Below, in pieces: positions 53,827-62,575 of a DNA stretch of 64,000 bases. The stretch spans positions 186,001 through 250,000 of the forward strand of contig NZ_ANBA01000013.1 of assembly GCF_000341085.1 (NCBI RefSeq), written 5' to 3'. The position numbers were made by a program, and so were the translations under genes. Source of the stretch: Nocardiopsis ganjiahuensis DSM 45031. GTDB taxonomy: Bacteria > Actinomycetota > Actinomycetes > Streptosporangiales > Streptosporangiaceae. The notes below the pieces were generated by a model. That model was not told where the DNA came from, did no database searches, and saw nothing but the letters and a program-made list of their open reading frames with translations. Numbering within the stretch: the first letter of the stretch is position 1; each line of letters opens with the position of its first letter.

Positions 53827-55484
53827 TCCCCCTCAACCTCGCGGACGGGGCGCCTCCGGCGCTCCACGGCGTCACCGAGGCGCCGCCGACCCTGGACTGG
53901 TGGCTGCTGGCCCCGTTCCTGGTGCTGTTCGGCGCCGGTGTGCTGGCGGTGCTCTTCGAGGCCTTCTGGCCCAAGGGCTCCCGCCGCACCCTGCAGATCG
54001 CCCTCGCGGCGACCGCCCTGCTGGTCACGTTCGTCCTGCTGGTCCTCCAGGTGGAGGCGGTCGGGGACGGCACGACCGTCGGCAACGGCGTGCTGGCCGT
54101 GGACCGCACGGTGCTCTTCTTCCAGGGCACCATCACCGTGCTGGCCCTGGTCAGCCTCATGCTGATCGCCGAGCGGCGGGACGGCCGGGACGCGTTCTCG
54201 GCCCAGGCCGCCACGGTCCCGGGCAGCGAGGAGGAGCGCACGCACATCCTCGCGGGCTCGCAGCACACCGAGGTCTACCCGCTGGTGCTGTTCGCTGTGC
54301 TGGGCATGCTGATGTTCCCGGCCTCGAACGACTTCCTGGTCATGTTCATCGCCCTCGAGGTGATGAGCCTCCCGCTGTACCTGCTGTGCGGTCTGGCCCG
54401 CAGGCGCCGCCTGTTCTCGCAGGAGGCCGCGGTCAAGTACTTCCTGCTGGGCGCGTTCTCCTCGGCGTTCTTCCTGTTCGGGATCGCCATGGTCTACGGC
54501 TACGCGGGCTCGGTGAACTTCGGTGTGATCCGCGGGGCCGTTGAGTCCGGCGGGGCCGAGATCTTCCAGGGCGGCAACGGTGAGCCGCTGCTGCTCATGG
54601 GTGTGGGCCTGGTCGCGATCGGCCTGCTGTTCAAGGTCGGCGCCGTGCCCTTCCACAACTGGAAGCCGGACGTCTACCAGGGCGCCCCGACCCCGATCAC
54701 CGCGCTGATGGCCTCCTGCACGCTGGTGGCCGCCTTCGGCGCGCTGCTGCGGGTGTTCTTCGTGCCGTTCGGCACGTCGGCCGCGATCTGGGAGCCGATG
54801 CTGTGGACGGTGGCCATCCTGACGATGGTCGTCGCCGCGATCGTGGCCGTGACCCAGCGCGACATCAAGCGCCTGCTGGCCTACTCCTCGGTGGTGCACG
54901 CCGGGTTCATCCTCACCGCCGTGGTCGCGGGCAGCGTCGAGGGCCTCGCGGGCGCCATGTTCTACCTGGCCGCCTACGGGTTCACCACGCTGGGCGCGTT
55001 CGCCGTCGTCACCCTGGTACGGACCAGGGACGGCGGGCAGGAGCTCGGCGACCTCGACAAGTGGGCCGGGCTGGGACGCCGTTCCCCGGGCCTGGCCCTG
55101 GCCCTGTCGCTGTTCCTGCTGGCCTTCGCAGGCATCCCGCTGACCAGCGGGTTCATCGGCAAGTTCGCGGTGTTCGAGGCCGCTGTCTCCGCCGGTGCGA
55201 CCCCTCTGGTCGTCGTCGGTGTCCTCAGCAGCGCCGTCACCGCGTACTTCTACGTCCGGATCATCGTTGTGATGTTCTTCCGGGATTCCGAGGGCGAAGG
55301 TCCCACGGTGGCCCGTGCGGGCGTGCTCACCGGCGGTGTGATCACCGTGGGTGTGGCGGCCACGCTGGCGCTCGGGATCTTCCCGGGACCGGTCCTGGAC
55401 CACCTTGTACCGTCCGGTGAGCCGGGTCAGGAACCCACCGCGGTGATGGTCGACCAGGTCACGGAGGATCCGGTCGACGAGTGA
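53823..55484 (+). CDS. nuoN: NADH-quinone oxidoreductase subunit N
   Basis: This 553-residue antiporter-like subunit completes the fourteen-gene set. It has FIALEVMSLPLYLLCGLARRRRLFSQEAAVKYFLLGAFSSAFFLFGIAM, FKVGAVPFHNWKPDVYQGAPTPITALMA and RDIKRLLAYSSVVHAGFILTAVVAG. GTG 53823 overlaps the nuoM stop. A short acidic C-terminal tail (EPTAVMVDQVTEDPVDE) is actinobacterial in style. Confidence 0.96.
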   Translation: MIPLNLADGAPPALHGVTEAPPTLDWWLLAPFLVLFGAGVLAVLFEAFWPKGSRRTLQIALAATALLVTFVLLVLQVEAVGDGTTVGNGVLAVDRTVLFFQGTITVLALVSLMLIAERRDGRDAFSAQAATVPGSEEERTHILAGSQHTEVYPLVLFAVLGMLMFPASNDFLVMFIALEVMSLPLYLLCGLARRRRLFSQEAAVKYFLLGAFSSAFFLFGIAMVYGYAGSVNFGVIRGAVESGGAEIFQGGNGEPLLLMGVGLVAIGLLFKVGAVPFHNWKPDVYQGAPTPITALMASCTLVAAFGALLRVFFVPFGTSAAIWEPMLWTVAILTMVVAAIVAVTQRDIKRLLAYSSVVHAGFILTAVVAGSVEGLAGAMFYLAAYGFTTLGAFAVVTLVRTRDGGQELGDLDKWAGLGRRSPGLALALSLFLLAFAGIPLTSGFIGKFAVFEAAVSAGATPLVVVGVLSSAVTAYFYVRIIVVMFFRDSEGEGPTVARAGVLTGGVITVGVAATLALGIFPGPVLDHLVPSGEPGQEPTAVMVDQVTEDPVDE

Positions 55485-55504
55485 CCGGTGACCCGGGTGT
55501 GGCT

Positions 55505-55533
55505 TTGGACCATCATTCCGGGTCGGATACCGT
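55505..55533 (+). promoter_or_regulatory. Promoter before the polyprenyl synthase gene
   Basis: TTGGAC (55505-55510) and TACCGT (55528-55533) are 17 nt apart. The hairpin at 55568-55593 lies between this promoter and the gene, so attenuation is possible. Confidence 0.45.
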
Positions 55534-55567
55534 GGCAAGTCGGATCATGTTCATGTGCTGAGCGTGT

Positions 55568-55593
55568 GACGGCCCCCTTCCGAGGGGGCCGTC
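55568..55593 (+). terminator. Terminator after nuoN
   Basis: GACGGCCCCCT pairs with AGGGGGCCGTC around a 4-nt loop. Confidence 0.8.
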
Positions 55594-55624
55594 AGCACGC
55601 CCGTTCAACAGGTGGAGCATTACG

Positions 55625-56629
55625 GTGAGCGGTGCTGTCCCGAGCGGGTTTCTCGCTCTGCCGAGAGTCGACCCGACCCTCGCCCGGGAGGTCCAGGACG
55701 ACCTGGAGAAGGTCGAGGATCTGCTGAGGGAGTCGGTCCGGTCCAGCGACCCCATGCTGACCGAAGCCGCCTCGCACCTGCTGGCCGCCGGAGGCAAGCG
55801 CTTCCGGGCCATGCTGGTGCTGCTCGCGGCCCACTTCGGCGACCCCAGGGTCCCCGACCTCATCCCGGCCGCGGCCGTGGTCGAGCTGACCCACGTGGCC
55901 ACGCTCTACCACGACGACGTCATGGACGAGGCGGAGCTGCGCCGCGGCGAGCCCAGCGCCAACCAGCGCTGGGGCAACTCCATCGCCATCCTCACCGGCG
56001 ACTACGTGTTCGCCAAGGCCTCGACGATGCTCGCCGACCTGGGCACCGAGGCGGTCCGGTTGCAGGCCGAGACCTTCGCCCGGCTGGTCCAGGGCCAGAT
56101 CCTGGAGACCTCCGGGCCGCGGGACGGCGTCGACCCGCTCGACCACTACCTCAACGTCATCGACGACAAGACCGCGTCGCTGATCGCCTCCTCGGCGGAG
56201 TTCGGCGGCATGTTCGGCAAGGTCGACCCGGACACGGTGAGCACCCTGACCCGCGCCTGCGACGCGCTGGGCATGGCCTTCCAGCTGGCCGACGACATCC
56301 TGGACGTGGCCAGCGAGAGCGCCGAGTCGGGCAAGGTCCCCGGAACGGACCTGCGCGAGGGCGTGCTGACCCTGCCGATGTTCTACGCGATGCGCTCGCA
56401 GGACCTCGCCGACGAGCGGCTGAAGTCCCTGCTGGGACGACCGCTGGACGACACCGAGGCCGAGGAGGCCCTGGCGCTGCTGCGCCCGCACCCGGCCATG
56501 GCCGAGGCCGACGCCACCCTGCGCGGCTGGGCCGACAAGGCACGCGAGGAACTGTCCACCCTGCCGGACATCCCGGCCCGGAGCGCCTTCCTCGCCCTGT
56601 GCGACTACGTGGTGGAGCGCAACGGCTGA
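55625..56629 (+). CDS. Polyprenyl diphosphate synthase (menaquinone side chain)
   Basis: This 334-residue trans-prenyltransferase elongates allylic diphosphates with IPP. The first Asp-rich motif is LYHDDVMDEA, the second ADDILDVA, with GGKRFRAMLVLL at the front. The bulky or small residues before the first motif that set chain length cannot be read reliably here, but location behind nuoN and near menG/menJ suggests the heptaprenyl-to-nonaprenyl chain of menaquinone. GTG 55625 has GGTGGAG about 9 nt upstream. Confidence 0.92.
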   Translation: MSGAVPSGFLALPRVDPTLAREVQDDLEKVEDLLRESVRSSDPMLTEAASHLLAAGGKRFRAMLVLLAAHFGDPRVPDLIPAAAVVELTHVATLYHDDVMDEAELRRGEPSANQRWGNSIAILTGDYVFAKASTMLADLGTEAVRLQAETFARLVQGQILETSGPRDGVDPLDHYLNVIDDKTASLIASSAEFGGMFGKVDPDTVSTLTRACDALGMAFQLADDILDVASESAESGKVPGTDLREGVLTLPMFYAMRSQDLADERLKSLLGRPLDDTEAEEALALLRPHPAMAEADATLRGWADKAREELSTLPDIPARSAFLALCDYVVERNG

Positions 56630-56665
56630 CCCGCCGCTCCCGAGCTCTCCGCTCCTGGTTTTTCT

Positions 56666-56704
56666 GAGGCCCTCGCCACCCGTTCTCCGGGTTCCGAGGG
56701 CCTC
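56666..56704 (+). terminator. Terminator after the polyprenyl synthase gene
   Basis: GAGGCCCTCG pairs with CGAGGGCCTC, with an inner ACCCG/CGGGT stem. Confidence 0.75.
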
Positions 56705-56872
56705 CGCCGTCAGGGGGCCTCCAGCGCCCCGAACCGCCTGCCGCACTCCGGCGTCACACCCTCAGCCCCCAGAGGAAAGCCGAGTCGAGATGTCCTTCCT
56801 CGTCCCCCAAGGCCCTGAGAACCCGAGGCCCCGAGGCCCCGGGACCCCCCTTCGACACGCCTGGAGCGCCCC

Positions 56873-57616
56873 GTGAACCGACCCTCCCCCTCCCCCCGAG
56901 CCCGTGCCTGGTCGTGGGCGCTTTCCGCGTCCGCGGTGTTGCTGGGGGCCGCGACCGGATGCTCACTGTGGAACGAACCGACGGATGAGGCGTCCGAGGC
57001 CGAGGCCCAGACCGCCCCCGTCGTTGAGGCGGAGGAGCCCGAACGCGGCGGTATCGGCCTCCTGGACCCCGAGGGCGTCGAGGTGGTCGAGTTCCTGGGT
57101 ATGGACGACGACGGCGGGTCCACGATCCTGATCTACACCGCCGACTTCACCAACCTGGGCACCTACGAACCGGCGCCGGAGCCGGAGGAGGGAGAAGGGC
57201 TCGCGGAGCTCGACTTCACCTCGGTGGAGACACGAGACGGCGCGGTCGTGCTGACCGCCGAGGTGACCTATCTGTACGGGAGCGGGGACCTGACCGTGCA
57301 CGCCGACGACTTCACCGGTTCCGTCCTTCCCGACGGGCACACGGGGGACCGGCATGAGGAGTACACCGCCGAGGAGGAGGGCGTCCTCGCCGTCGTCACC
57401 CCGGAGGAGGCCTCAGCCGGGTTCACCCTCACCTTCGCGGGACTGCCGGAAATGAGCCTGCTCCGTTACGAACTGCTCTCGGAGAACGCGCACGTCCGCG
57501 ACAGCCAGCGGGAGCCGGGCCCGATCTCCGCCGTCAGGTGTGTCGACGCGGGCGGTGAGGACGCCCGGGTCTGGAGCCGGACCGACGGTGCTCCCTGTGA
57601 TCCCGACTGGGGCTGA
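56873..57616 (+). CDS. Secreted lipoprotein of unknown function
   Basis: This 247-residue protein has an N-terminal signal with Arg residues and a lipobox-like ATGC (lipidated Cys at about residue 30; SAVLLGAATGCSLW), predicting a membrane-anchored lipoprotein. After an acidic linker (DEASEAEAQTAPVVEAEEPE) comes a beta-rich domain (about 55-225) with two Cys near the C-terminus (VRCVDAG, APCDPDWG). I do not recognise the domain. The GTG start follows GGAG. It has no clear operon partner; the next gene, a kinase homologue, begins 291 bp further on. Confidence 0.75.
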   Translation: MNRPSPSPRARAWSWALSASAVLLGAATGCSLWNEPTDEASEAEAQTAPVVEAEEPERGGIGLLDPEGVEVVEFLGMDDDGGSTILIYTADFTNLGTYEPAPEPEEGEGLAELDFTSVETRDGAVVLTAEVTYLYGSGDLTVHADDFTGSVLPDGHTGDRHEEYTAEEEGVLAVVTPEEASAGFTLTFAGLPEMSLLRYELLSENAHVRDSQREPGPISAVRCVDAGGEDARVWSRTDGAPCDPDWG

Positions 57617-57907
57617 GCAGCTCGGAGTCCGGGCAGGGGCACGCCCGGCTCCAGCCGGGAGGGGCGGCGTGGCGTGCCAGGCGTCGCCGAGGGTGACGCC
57701 GTGCATCCGGACGAAGCGACCGCCGATCGTGTCGAAGAGCCTTCCGAGGACCGTCGTGCGCCTGGTTGCCGAACGATGGTCAGCGATCGACGTCAAGGGG
57801 TCTCAGCGGCAACGGTTGTGATGGCCGGATCAGGACGACAACCGCCGTCGGGGGCCGGGCATCCCACTGGGTGACCGCCTGCCCGCTCCCCACGGAAGGC
57901 CGCGACC
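57617..57907. other. 291-bp gap with a possible gene remnant on the minus strand
   Basis: The minus strand between 57796 and about 57650 can be read as ADHRSATRRTTVLGRLFD, then TIGGRFVRMHGVTLGDAWHA, which looks more protein-like than its surroundings but then runs antisense into the lipoprotein gene. It may be the decayed start of a lost gene. No plus-strand gene or promoter is obvious. Confidence 0.25.
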
Positions 57908-58930
57908 ATGCCCCTGGTGCCGCACGCTGCCCGTCGACCCCTCGGACTGTCCCCGCTCGCCTCGCGCGATCCCGAGCGAGTGGGCGCCTACACGCTGGTC
58001 GGCCGGTTGGGCGCGGGTCGGACGGGCACCGTCTACGCCGCACGGGGGCACGACTCACAGCTCTTCGCGCTCCGGGTCTTCCACCCCGAGTTCGCCGAGG
58101 ACCCCGGCTTCCGGGCGCGGCTCCGGGAGGAGGTCGCAGCGGTCCGTCAGGTCAGCGGGCCGTTCGTCTCGCGCTTCCTCACCGCGGACCCGCAGGCCCG
58201 CGCCCCCTGGCTGGCGACGGAGCTGGTGCCGGGGCCGACCCTGGGCCGGTGGGTCGAGGACCGGGGTCCGCTGACCGGCGCGGCCCTGGTCGCCCTGGCC
58301 GCGGGGACCCTGGACGCCCTGCGCGTGCTGCACGAACGAGGTGTGGTGCACCGGGACCTCAAACCGGGCAACGTCGTCCTGGCACCCGAGGGGCCGAAGG
58401 TGCTCGACCCCGGGATCGCCCGGGCGCTCGACGAAACGGTGCTGACCCGTACCGGCGGGCTGTCCGGGGACTCGGGCTGGATCGCGCCCGAGCGGTACCG
58501 GAACGGGGCCTCCACCCCCGGGGCGGACGTGTTCGCCTGGGGTGCGCTGATGGTGCTGGCCTCGACGGGGCGCGAGCCCTTCGGCACGGGCAAGCCCCAG
58601 GTGGTGGCGGGCAGGGTGCTCTGGGAGGAACCCGACCTGGAAGGTGTCCCCGCCGACCTGCTGCCCTTGGTCGGGGCCGCGTTGGCCAAGGACCCGGAGC
58701 GCAGGCCGAGCGCGGCGGAACTGCTCCGTGCGCTGTCGGAGCAGGGTTCGGCGGACGGTTCCGGGAGCGTCGCGGAGGGCTCCGCCGGGGCGGTCGCGCT
58801 GGTGGGCCGCGGGTGGCGGGGCTTCGAGGAGCTCCGGTCCCAGGGGGAGCGGAGGTGGCGCGGGACCCTGGTCCTGGCCGCGCTCGCCTGCTCCCTCGTC
58901 CTGGCCGGAGTGGTGGGCGCGCTGTTCTGA
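57908..58930 (+). CDS. Degenerate Ser/Thr protein kinase homologue with C-terminal membrane anchor
   Basis: This 340-residue protein has a Hanks-type kinase domain (about 26-290) and one C-terminal span (about 320-339, LVLAALACSLVLAGVVGALF) that would place the domain in the cytoplasm. The Gly loop (LGAGRTGTVY, 34-43), the catalytic HRDLKPGN (148-155) and APE (WIAPERY) are kept. The ATP-anchoring Lys of the VAxK motif is Arg (FALR, R56) and DFG is DPG (D167-G169). Reduced or absent activity is therefore likely, unless Arg substitutes. It could be a pseudokinase sensor. The usual extracellular sensor domain after the span is missing. Confidence 0.85.
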   Translation: MPLVPHAARRPLGLSPLASRDPERVGAYTLVGRLGAGRTGTVYAARGHDSQLFALRVFHPEFAEDPGFRARLREEVAAVRQVSGPFVSRFLTADPQARAPWLATELVPGPTLGRWVEDRGPLTGAALVALAAGTLDALRVLHERGVVHRDLKPGNVVLAPEGPKVLDPGIARALDETVLTRTGGLSGDSGWIAPERYRNGASTPGADVFAWGALMVLASTGREPFGTGKPQVVAGRVLWEEPDLEGVPADLLPLVGAALAKDPERRPSAAELLRALSEQGSADGSGSVAEGSAGAVALVGRGWRGFEELRSQGERRWRGTLVLAALACSLVLAGVVGALF

Positions 58931-58964
58931 CGCCCCGGGAGCCCGGGACGCGGGACCCGAACGA

Positions 58965-59001
58965 CGGCGGCGCCGCCCCGGTGCGTGGGACGGCGCCGCC
59001 G
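58965..59001. terminator. Bidirectional terminator between convergent genes
   Basis: CGGCGGCGCCG (58965-58975) pairs with CGGCGCCGCCG (58991-59001) around a 15-nt loop. Confidence 0.75.
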
Positions 59002-59034
59002 CGGTGCTGTGACGCGGACGTGCTTCGGGTGGGG

Positions 59035-60318
59035 TCAGCTCACCAGGGGGAGGGCCTCGGAACCGGGCAGGTCCATGAAGGTGGGGTGCTCGACCATGCC
59101 CTCGGGGGTCTGGGGCTCGGCGGTGCCGCCCTCGATGGCCACCAGGTCGCTGGTGTCCACCTGGCCGAGCAGGTCGCCCTCGCTGAGCCCGGCGACCAGG
59201 TCCTCGGCGACCGTGGTGTCGAGGCCCTCGGCCACCTGGGGCAGCTGAGCGTCGGCCAGCGGGCCGTCCAGGGAGACGGGGTCGGCCGTGCCGCGCTCGG
59301 ACACACCCGTCACCAGGGCGTCGGTCAGGTCCTGGACACCGGGGGCCTCGGGGACGTCCAGACCGGGGGGCTGGGCGGCGACGGTCCCGGGAGAGCTCTG
59401 CGGGACGGTCTGCGGGTCGGTCAGGTCGCGGTCCTCCCAGGCGCGGTTGCCGACCATGCCCAGGACCTCCTCCTCGCCGAGGTTCACGTAGTTGTCGGCG
59501 GTCAGCTCGGTGGACTCCACCACGTCCTGGAGCTGGTCGGGGGTCTCCAGACCGAAGGCGGCCGCCAGGTCCCACATGTTGGGCGCGGTGAGGTCGGTGT
59601 CCGCGCCCGTGGCGGGGGCGCTCATGCGCACGGGCGGAGGCGTCGGCTGGGTCAGCGCCTCGACAGGGGAGAGCTCGTCCAGTGCGAGCGTGTTCTCCCC
59701 GGTCAGGTCGGTGACGTCGCTGAGGGAGGGCGCCTCGCTCAGCTCGGGCAGGCGGCGGTCGGCCAGGTCGGGCAGCCGCGTCGAGTCCAGCTCGGGCAGG
59801 ACGAGCATCTCGTCGCGCAGGTCCGCCACGGACTGCACCGTGTGCGGCAGCACCGTGGTGGCGGTGTCCTCCGCGGAGGCGCCCGCCTCACGGGCGGTGT
59901 CCCCCACCGCGTTGCCGGTGTCCTGGGCGCTGGCCTCCAGGGCGCGGCCCGCGGAGTGGCCCACGGTCTCGTGCGGGTCGCCGTCCAGGCCGGTGGCGTC
60001 CTGCGCCTCGGTCACGGCGTCGGCCAGCTGGGAGTCGGGCAGCACGGCGCCCAGGTCCGGCGCGGGCTTCTCGGTGTTCGCGGTGGCCTGGAGCTCGCTC
60101 AGGGCGCTTTCGGCGATCGGGGTGACCCCCTCGGGAGCCAGCTTGTTCATGGTCGGGGCCACACCCTCGACGAGCGCGCGCTCGACGACGGGGGCGATCT
60201 CGTGCATCGGGGTCTGCAGGCTCTCGGCACCGGCGACTCCGGCGCCGAGGGCCACGAAGCCCGCGGTTCCTGCTGCGAGGAGTACGGCTCGGGCGGAGTA
60301 ACGCTTGGTCTGCGTCAT
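59035..60318 (-). CDS. Ala-rich secreted protein of unknown function
   Basis: This 427-residue protein begins MTQTKRYSARAVLLAAGTAGFVALGAGVAGAESL, a clear signal peptide cleaved near residue 32. The mature part is acidic, has no Cys and is full of short amphipathic stretches (LPDLADRRLPELSEAPSLSDVTDLTG, LTDALVTGVSERG). No enzymatic motif, LPXTG sorting signal or membrane span is seen. The ATG at 60318 has GGGAAGGAA about 6 nt upstream. It follows a second Ala-rich secreted protein gene on the same strand with a terminator between. It resembles actinomycete envelope proteins of unknown role. Confidence 0.75.
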   Translation of the reverse strand: MTQTKRYSARAVLLAAGTAGFVALGAGVAGAESLQTPMHEIAPVVERALVEGVAPTMNKLAPEGVTPIAESALSELQATANTEKPAPDLGAVLPDSQLADAVTEAQDATGLDGDPHETVGHSAGRALEASAQDTGNAVGDTAREAGASAEDTATTVLPHTVQSVADLRDEMLVLPELDSTRLPDLADRRLPELSEAPSLSDVTDLTGENTLALDELSPVEALTQPTPPPVRMSAPATGADTDLTAPNMWDLAAAFGLETPDQLQDVVESTELTADNYVNLGEEEVLGMVGNRAWEDRDLTDPQTVPQSSPGTVAAQPPGLDVPEAPGVQDLTDALVTGVSERGTADPVSLDGPLADAQLPQVAEGLDTTVAEDLVAGLSEGDLLGQVDTSDLVAIEGGTAEPQTPEGMVEHPTFMDLPGSEALPLVS

Positions 60319-60477
60319 GGGTTTCCTTCCCTGGTGAAGCTCTGGGTGTACGGGACGGCCGCTATGTCGTGGACGGCGGCTGTGCGAAGCCGGGGCGGAC
60401 CACCGGCTGACGTGAATCACGTGAACGACGGCACGGGACTCAGGTCAGCTCCCAGGAGGCTGTGAGGGGCGTGCTGG

Positions 60478-60523
60478 GAACGGTCCGGGGGCGCGGTAGG
60501 AGGCGCCCGGGGCGGGACCGTTC
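60478..60523 (-). terminator. Terminator downstream of the gene at 60525
   Basis: GAACGGTCC and GGACCGTTC (60478-60486, 60515-60523) pair, with an inner GGGCGC/GCGCCC stem. Confidence 0.75.
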
Positions 60524-60524
60524 G

Positions 60525-61457
60525 CTAGTCCGGCGAGACCGTGGGGTCGGCGGCCGGGCCGACGGGCACGGCGCGCAGCCGGTGTGCGGCCAGCCGTACG
60601 GCGTCGGTGGCGGGCGCGGGCAGCGGTGCGGCCGTGAGGTAGCCGGCGACGGAGGGCGCGGAGGCCGGTCCGTTGGAGGTGGGCGCGTGGGAGCCGGTCG
60701 TCGGCTGGACGCGCTGCTGTTCGGGCGCGTGGTCGGCGGTGCCCCGCTCGGCGGCGTCCGTGGCCGCGGCCTGCAGGGACGGGGCCGGGTGGTGCTGGCC
60801 GGTCACCGCGTGGCGGGCGGGCGCGCCCCGGTCGGGCGCCGGCTCGGAGGCGTCGGCCTCCCTGTCCCGCTCGGAGCGCCGGTCCGCACCGGTGTCCGCG
60901 GCGGCCTCGGCGGCCGGGGAACGGGGCGTGCCGGGTTCGGCTCCGGGGAGCGTGTGGGCCGGCCCCCGTTCGACCGCCTCCTCGCGGGCGCGGTCGAGGT
61001 CGGCGACGAAGCCGCGCACCTCGCCGCGCACCTCGGTGACGGCGGGTTCGGGCAGGGCGGCGGCGACCGCGGCGGTGTCCGCGGCACCCTTCTCCAGGCG
61101 CTGGTGCCCCTGTTCCAGGCCCTGGTGGACGGTGCCGAGGGTCGAGGCCACCGGTTCGGCGACCTCCTCGGGCACGACCCCGTCCAGGGTCCGGGACTCA
61201 CCCAGGCCGAGGGCCTCGCCCGCGCCGGCGGCGGCCTCGGAGACCGGGGCGCCGAGAGCGGTGGCGGGGCCGGAGGCCTCGGAGGCGGTGGTGTCGGCCT
61301 GGGCCGGGGCGGCGCAGAGCAGCCACAGGACGGCCAGGAACGCGCCGATCAGGAGCGGGAGGCCGAGCAGGGAGGGTGCCGCCGCGCACACGGCCGAGGC
61401 GGCACGGAGCGTGCCGGTTCGGCTGGTGCGAGGAATCAAGGGGACCCTCCGGGACAT
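60525..61457 (-). CDS. Second Ala-rich secreted or membrane-anchored protein of unknown function
   Basis: This protein of about 310 residues starts MSRRVPLIPRTSRTGTLRAASAVCAAAPSLLGLPLLIGAFLAVLWLLCAAPAQADTT; the hydrophobic segment (about 29-52) ends in AQA, a likely signal-peptidase site. The mature part is Ala/Glu/Pro-rich with amphipathic helices (EVRGEVRGFVADLDRAREEAVERG) and then a disordered His/Pro/Gln-rich tail. No domain is recognised. The TTG at 61496 could extend it by 13 residues. Paired with the similar gene at 59035; the two may act together at the envelope. Confidence 0.7.
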   Translation of the reverse strand: MSRRVPLIPRTSRTGTLRAASAVCAAAPSLLGLPLLIGAFLAVLWLLCAAPAQADTTASEASGPATALGAPVSEAAAGAGEALGLGESRTLDGVVPEEVAEPVASTLGTVHQGLEQGHQRLEKGAADTAAVAAALPEPAVTEVRGEVRGFVADLDRAREEAVERGPAHTLPGAEPGTPRSPAAEAAADTGADRRSERDREADASEPAPDRGAPARHAVTGQHHPAPSLQAAATDAAERGTADHAPEQQRVQPTTGSHAPTSNGPASAPSVAGYLTAAPLPAPATDAVRLAAHRLRAVPVGPAADPTVSPD

Positions 61458-61564
61458 GTGGCCAGGTCGGGGCGGGGCAGAGCCCGGCGCCCACAACCTG
61501 ACGTTAGCACAGTGTCACGTAGGGTAGTTAAAGAAGGGCCGAAATCAAGAGGACTGGGATCGGG

Positions 61565-62524
61565 TCAGGCCCGGGGGTCGGTCGGGCCGGTGGGAGCTGG
61601 TTCGCCGGCCGCGAGGGCGGCCTCGGTGCGGGCCGCCGCCGACCGGGCGCGTGAGCTCCGGATCTGATCGTAGGCGAACACGCACACGGCCAGCCAGACG
61701 AACAGGAAGCCGATCCAGCGGCTCAGCGGCATCTCCTCGCCCTGGAGCAGCCAGCCGATCAGGAACATCATCGTCGGCGCGATGAACTGCAGCATGCCGA
61801 TCACGCTCAACGGCACCTTGCGTGCCGCCAGGCCGAACAGCAGCAGCGGCAGCGCGGTCACGAAGCCGCCGCCCACCAGCAGGGCGGTGTGCGCGGGGGA
61901 GACGGAGAAGGTCGTGCCCGCCCCGGTGGCCTCCAGGTAGACCACGAACCCCAGCGCGGGCAGGAACATCACGAGGGTCTCGACGGTCAGGCTCTGCATC
62001 CCGTCCAGGCTCACGTACTTCTTCACCGCCCCGTACGCGGCGAAGGAGCTGGCCATGAGCAGGGAGAGCCAGGGGGTGGAGCCGTACGCGACGGTCATCA
62101 CGCCGACCGCCGCCACGCCGAGGCCGACCGCGACCCACTGCGCGGTGCGCAGGCGCTCGGAGAAGAACAGCACGCCGAGGCAGACCGTCATCAGGGGGTT
62201 GATGAAGTAGGCCAGCGAGGCCTGGAGGGTCTGGGTGATGGAGACCGAGTAGATGAACCCCCACCAGTTCACCGAGATGAGCACCGCGGCCGCGGCGACC
62301 GGGAGCAACTGCCGGGGAGTGCGCAGGACCTGGGGCAACCAGGACCAGCCCCGCCTGGCGAGGAACAGGAAGACGCACATCGCGAGGAGGGCCCACACCA
62401 TGCGGTGGGCGAGGACCTCGGTGGGTTCGGAAGAGGCGGAGAGAAAGGGCCAGTAGAGGGCCGCGAAGCCCCACAGGAGGAAGGCGCCCGCCCCGAGGGC
62501 GACGCCGCGGTTGGTTTCCGACAC
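61565..62524 (-). CDS. rarD: EamA-type transporter RarD
   Basis: This 319-residue inner-membrane protein of the drug/metabolite transporter superfamily has ten spans. RarD signatures are [82 protein letters not shown] and [24 protein letters not shown]. The substrate is unproven in the family (chloramphenicol sensitivity in E. coli RarD strains). GTG 62524 is chosen because the family begins there and a -10 lies 7 nt before it. It is divergent from msrA. Confidence 0.92.
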   Translation of the reverse strand: MSETNRGVALGAGAFLLWGFAALYWPFLSASSEPTEVLAHRMVWALLAMCVFLFLARRGWSWLPQVLRTPRQLLPVAAAAVLISVNWWGFIYSVSITQTLQASLAYFINPLMTVCLGVLFFSERLRTAQWVAVGLGVAAVGVMTVAYGSTPWLSLLMASSFAAYGAVKKYVSLDGMQSLTVETLVMFLPALGFVVYLEATGAGTTFSVSPAHTALLVGGGFVTALPLLLFGLAARKVPLSVIGMLQFIAPTMMFLIGWLLQGEEMPLSRWIGFLFVWLAVCVFAYDQIRSSRARSAAARTEAALAAGEPAPTGPTDPRA

Positions 62525-62531
62525 ATCCGCA

Positions 62532-62537
62532 ATCGTA
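62532..62537 (-). promoter_or_regulatory. -10 element of a leaderless rarD promoter
   Basis: On the minus strand TACGAT is 7 nt before the GTG at 62524. Confidence 0.5.
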
Positions 62538-62575
62538 GGACGAATTCTCCGCCCTGTCGCCTGTGATTCCCAGCT

